Part shown: piece after piece, positions 5,974 to 8,037 of the stretch
Layout of the letters: each line of letters begins with the position of its first letter
Position numbering within the stretch: position 1 is the stretch's first letter
Assembly (NCBI GenBank): GCA_022563055.1
Contig: JADFOB010000051.1
Span: 1 to 8,037 of the forward strand
Direction: 5' to 3'
Source of the DNA: Planctomycetota bacterium
GTDB lineage: Bacteria > Planctomycetota > Phycisphaerae > UBA1845
Length of the DNA stretch: 8,037 nucleotides
Made by a program: the position numbers and the translations under genes
The notes under the pieces: generated by a model
What the model was told of the DNA's origin: nothing
Databases searched by the model: none
The model's input: only the letters and a program-made list of their open reading frames with translations

Positions 5974-6782
5974 GCCGGCGCCTCCGCCGTGTGAACTTTC
6001 GCCGGTGCATCCGCGCCGCCCGGTTCAACCCGATCGGCGCGCGTTGCCCTACAGGCGGTACGACTGTCGCGGCCTCGTTTCGTCACGGCAAACACGTTGG
6101 GAACAACGTGGCCCGGTGCCATGACGTACCCCGGTTCGTGTTTGACAATGCCGTCCACGAAACGTGCGATCTGGGGCATCAGGTAATCATGGAAGATGAT
6201 GAGTCCCCCGGCAGCGACGTGCGGCGACCAGCATTCGAAATCTCGCCGCACGCCGTCGTAAGAGTGATCCGCGTCGATCAACAGCAGGCGGATGGGGCGA
6301 CCCGGATAGATGTCCGCCACATCGGTTGTGAGCCCGACGAGCGGTTCGACGATGTCTGTCACACCGGCCTGTTGGATCCGCTCCTCGAACGCCCTACGCG
6401 TGTCACCGCCGTAACGAGCGACGGAAGGATAGGTCGTGTTCCCCTCCTTGACTCCGGTGAACGTATCCACCGCGTAGACTTTCCCCTGGTTGCGTACGCG
6501 ACAGGCGCCGGCCAGGTAGCTGGTCGTAAGACCAACCCAAGCGCCCAGCTCGACAACGTCACCGGGTACGGGCCACGTTGCAGCCAAACGATAGACCGCC
6601 AGTAGTTGATCCGCCGGCATCATCCCGTCGCCGGGCGACCAGTGGATGCGCGACCAAAGCCGTGTCAAACCCACGAGCGCGTCGTGCTCCAGTTCCAGCG
6701 CGTCGAACGGTGGATGGAATCGCCGCCAACCTCCCGCGTGCCGAACGCCCCTCACGAGCGTCTTGAGAAGTTGGTGCCCCAT
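5970..6782 (-). CDS. Class I SAM-dependent methyltransferase, Methyltransf_24-type
   Basis: This 270-aa protein matches the Methyltransf_24 pattern seen in sugar and cephalosporin hydroxylase-like O-methyltransferases. VVELGAWVGLTTSYLA (76-91) is motif I, KVYAVDTFTG (101-110) carries the acidic strand-2 residue D106, and LLLIDADHSYDGVRRDFECW (167-186) and GGLIIFHDY (192-200) supply the Asp and His residues that in related enzymes bind a metal and the acceptor hydroxyl. This predicts O-methylation of a hydroxyl, perhaps on a sugar of the glycan made by the neighbouring glycosyltransferase. The tail after about residue 235 is Arg/Ala-rich and probably disordered. There is no strong ribosome binding site before the ATG at 6782. 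The 3' end overlaps the next gene by four bases (ATGA). Confidence 0.87.
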   Translation of the reverse strand: MGHQLLKTLVRGVRHAGGWRRFHPPFDALELEHDALVGLTRLWSRIHWSPGDGMMPADQLLAVYRLAATWPVPGDVVELGAWVGLTTSYLAGACRVRNQGKVYAVDTFTGVKEGNTTYPSVARYGGDTRRAFEERIQQAGVTDIVEPLVGLTTDVADIYPGRPIRLLLIDADHSYDGVRRDFECWSPHVAAGGLIIFHDYLMPQIARFVDGIVKHEPGYVMAPGHVVPNVFAVTKRGRDSRTACRATRADRVEPGGADAPAKVHTAEAPA

Positions 6783-6815
6783 GCGAGTCCGGCACAGCGC
6801 ATAGTAACTTCGCCC

Positions 6816-6837
6816 GAGTAGTGCGATGGCGCTACTC
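6816..6837 (-). terminator. Stem-loop just after the first methyltransferase gene
   Basis: Right after the TAA of the upstream methyltransferase, GAGTAG and CTACTC pair around a short loop, with the stem extended by G-C pairs past one mismatch. There is no run of T after it, so it is not a classical terminator. It could weaken read-through or protect the 3' end of the first message within the four-gene run. Confidence 0.3.
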
Positions 6838-6838
6838 C

Positions 6839-7636
6839 TTACTCGATGTTGAGGGCCTTTGCGACTTCACCTCGCCAGGCGAAGGTCAACAGTGTCATTC
6901 CCATCAGGCTGTCGAGCCGCGACGGTTTACCAACCCAGTCCGGTCCCTTTCCCATAAGGCTCCGCCCCCAATGGTCCCCCACCGATTGCCAGAAACCCAC
7001 GCAGTGCGCCTCCGCCCGTATGAAACCGGCCCGATGCGCCCGCTGTCTTAGCTCCGAGGCCGTGTACGGAATCTCCATCCCATAGGGCCACCAACCGCGG
7101 AACTCCAGGTAGCACTTCCACAGACGATAGGGAAGGCACCGCGCGTTGGGCACACTGATGATCGCCATGCCGCCGGGTCGAAGAACTTCGAGATGGGCTC
7201 GCACGGTCCGGGTCCGATCGTTCCCTCGAAAGTGCTCGATGACGCCGGATGAGAGCGAGACGTCAAAACGCGCCGAGCCGCCGTCGAACGGATCGAGAAA
7301 ATCCGCCTGCACATATCGAGCGGCCAGCCCGAGACGCTCGAACCGGCACCGGGCCTGGTCCAGGGCTCTTGCGCTGGCATCAAGGAGCGTCACGTCGGCA
7401 CCGTGGCGGGCCAAAAGCGCGGACAGATCCCCGCGACCGCTACCCAGCTCAATGGTGCGTAATCCTTCCAGGGAGCCGAACGTCTCTTCAAGCCGCGCCA
7501 CAATCAGCGCCCATCGCGGACTGCGCTGCTCCCGCGCGATCAGTGCATCGTCCCTTCGATCGGACGGCTGATAACGCCATAAGCGATCCCAAACCGCTGC
7601 GCCGGTCGCCGTCGTCACGGATGCCACCTCGGTCAT
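6839..7636 (-). CDS. Class I SAM-dependent methyltransferase
   Basis: From the ATG at 7636 the product is 265 aa. Motif I is TIELGSGRGDLSALLA (61-76), the acidic strand-2 residue is D86 in TLLDASARAL, and ADFLDPFD (111-118), SLSSGVIEHF (127-136) and LRPGGMAIISVPNARC (152-167) follow. This is the pattern of UbiG/Methyltransf_11-type enzymes that often modify sugars or lipid-linked intermediates. The N-terminal WDRLWRYQPSDRRDDALIARE (16-36) and the Trp-rich segment FRGWWPYGMEIPYT (179-192) are probably acceptor-side regions. A GTG at 7663 would add nine residues, but no ribosome binding site is properly placed for it. Evidence for the ATG is also weak, so the start is uncertain. It is the first gene of the leftward run, separated from the next by 56 bases with a hairpin. 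Confidence 0.86.
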   Translation of the reverse strand: MTEVASVTTATGAAVWDRLWRYQPSDRRDDALIAREQRSPRWALIVARLEETFGSLEGLRTIELGSGRGDLSALLARHGADVTLLDASARALDQARCRFERLGLAARYVQADFLDPFDGGSARFDVSLSSGVIEHFRGNDRTRTVRAHLEVLRPGGMAIISVPNARCLPYRLWKCYLEFRGWWPYGMEIPYTASELRQRAHRAGFIRAEAHCVGFWQSVGDHWGRSLMGKGPDWVGKPSRLDSLMGMTLLTFAWRGEVAKALNIE

Positions 7637-7758
7637 GATTACACTACGCTGCTGCGCGCACACTCACCATTTGCACGATGGCGCGCACGATCCGCGTCCC
7701 AAAACCTACGGTGGTTTATCGGACGGCTGGAATGGACGCTTGAGAACGCGGGTCGGGT

Positions 7759-7824
7759 GAATGCGGAATGGTGGATTCGGAGGGTCGCCGCCATTGACCA
7801 TTCCCAATTCCGCATTGCGCATTC
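7759..7824. repeat. Imperfect inverted repeat of GAATGCGGAATGG-type sequence
   Basis: GAATGCGGAATGG at 7759-7771 is mirrored by ATTCCGCATTGCGCATTC at 7807-7824, with an intervening ACCATTCC that can also pair with the left arm. The motif is built from repeated units of the type ATTCCGCATT. It lies between the methyltransferase start and the element at 7848-7999. Nothing else was recognised in 7664-7847, although a promoter for the leftward operon must lie here or inside the next element. Confidence 0.45.
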
Positions 7825-7847
7825 GACCTTGGATCTTTGACCTGGGC

Positions 7848-7999
7848 TAGTGCCTCGACGCAACTCAAACAATGGATTCTGTTGGGTGCCACTGCTCTTG
7901 AGCAGTGCTCTTCGTACGACCAGCACAGTCCCGTCCGGCACTGCTCAAGAGCAGTGGCACGCCGAGAACGTCCATCAGTTGACATGCGACGGAGCACTA
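7848..7999. repeat. TAGTGC-ended palindromic element with different internal hairpins
   Basis: This 152-bp unit has ends TAGTGCCTCGACGCA (+ strand from 7848) and TAGTGCTCCGTCGCA (- strand from 7999), matching at about 16 of the first 21 positions. The right end resembles the ends of the two copies around the 62-aa gene (TAGTGCTCTGTCA). Inside, a 23-base arm at 7886-7908 is repeated as its exact reverse complement at 7938-7960. Each arm is itself a palindrome, CACTGCTC-TT-GAGCAGTG, so the unit can fold as one large hairpin or two small ones. The internal sequence is unrelated to that of the other two copies. No gene is present. The window's last 38 bases are AT-rich and contain another TAGTGC at 8018. 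Confidence 0.65.
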
Positions 8000-8037
8000 C
8001 TGTAGTTTCTCATAATTAGTGCAACTTATATCCTGCT

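Noticed and set aside
7637..7663. GTG start for the first methyltransferase
   Set aside because: The only purine-rich sequence directly abuts the GTG with no spacing, and the added residues have no family similarity that I recognise; it cannot be fully excluded.

Overview
The window is GC-rich and most likely comes from a member of the Planctomycetota. The best pointer is a type II secretion-like pseudopilin with an AFTLIE processing motif, a YKCP segment and a C-terminal H-x9-D motif, a protein type that planctomycetes carry in many copies. A sugar phosphate isomerase/epimerase-type TIM barrel and methyltransferase/glycosyltransferase genes fit that setting but do not prove it. No rRNA, tRNA or CRISPR array was seen.

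Left part (1-1151): the 3' part of an AIPR-family gene (named for abortive phage infection) enters from the left edge on the + strand. Its recognisable family sequence stops near 377. Beyond that the frame stays open to 797 but is only the antisense of the pseudopilin gene (327-1151, - strand). The two genes appear to have been joined tail to tail by a rearrangement near 366-385, which cut the AIPR gene and supplied the last few codons of the pseudopilin.

Middle left (1353-3061): a two-gene + strand operon joined by an ATGA overlap encodes a TIM-barrel sugar isomerase/epimerase-like enzyme and a UbiA-type membrane prenyltransferase. The pairing recalls the ebo metabolite-traffic clusters, but no other ebo gene is present here.

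Repeat island (3059-4063): between two convergent operons lie two copies of a roughly 140-bp palindromic element in inverted orientation. They share ends reading TAGTGCT(T/C)TGTCA and two internal hairpins. The TAG at the outer end of each copy is the stop codon of the adjoining gene (UbiA on the left, glycosyltransferase on the right). Between them sit a 62-aa basic protein gene with a plausible sigma-70-type promoter, and a third, unrelated palindromic element (3768-3895). A more distant element with the same TAGTGC ends but different internal hairpins lies at 7848-7999.

Right part (4061-7636, - strand): four genes run leftward: a class I methyltransferase, a Methyltransf_24-type methyltransferase, a small class I methyltransferase and a GT4-type glycosyltransferase. 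The last three overlap by 1-4 bases and are probably translated together. This looks like the end of a locus making a methylated surface glycan or glycolipid. The right edge (7637-8037) has no gene; it holds an inverted repeat and the third TAGTGC-ended element.
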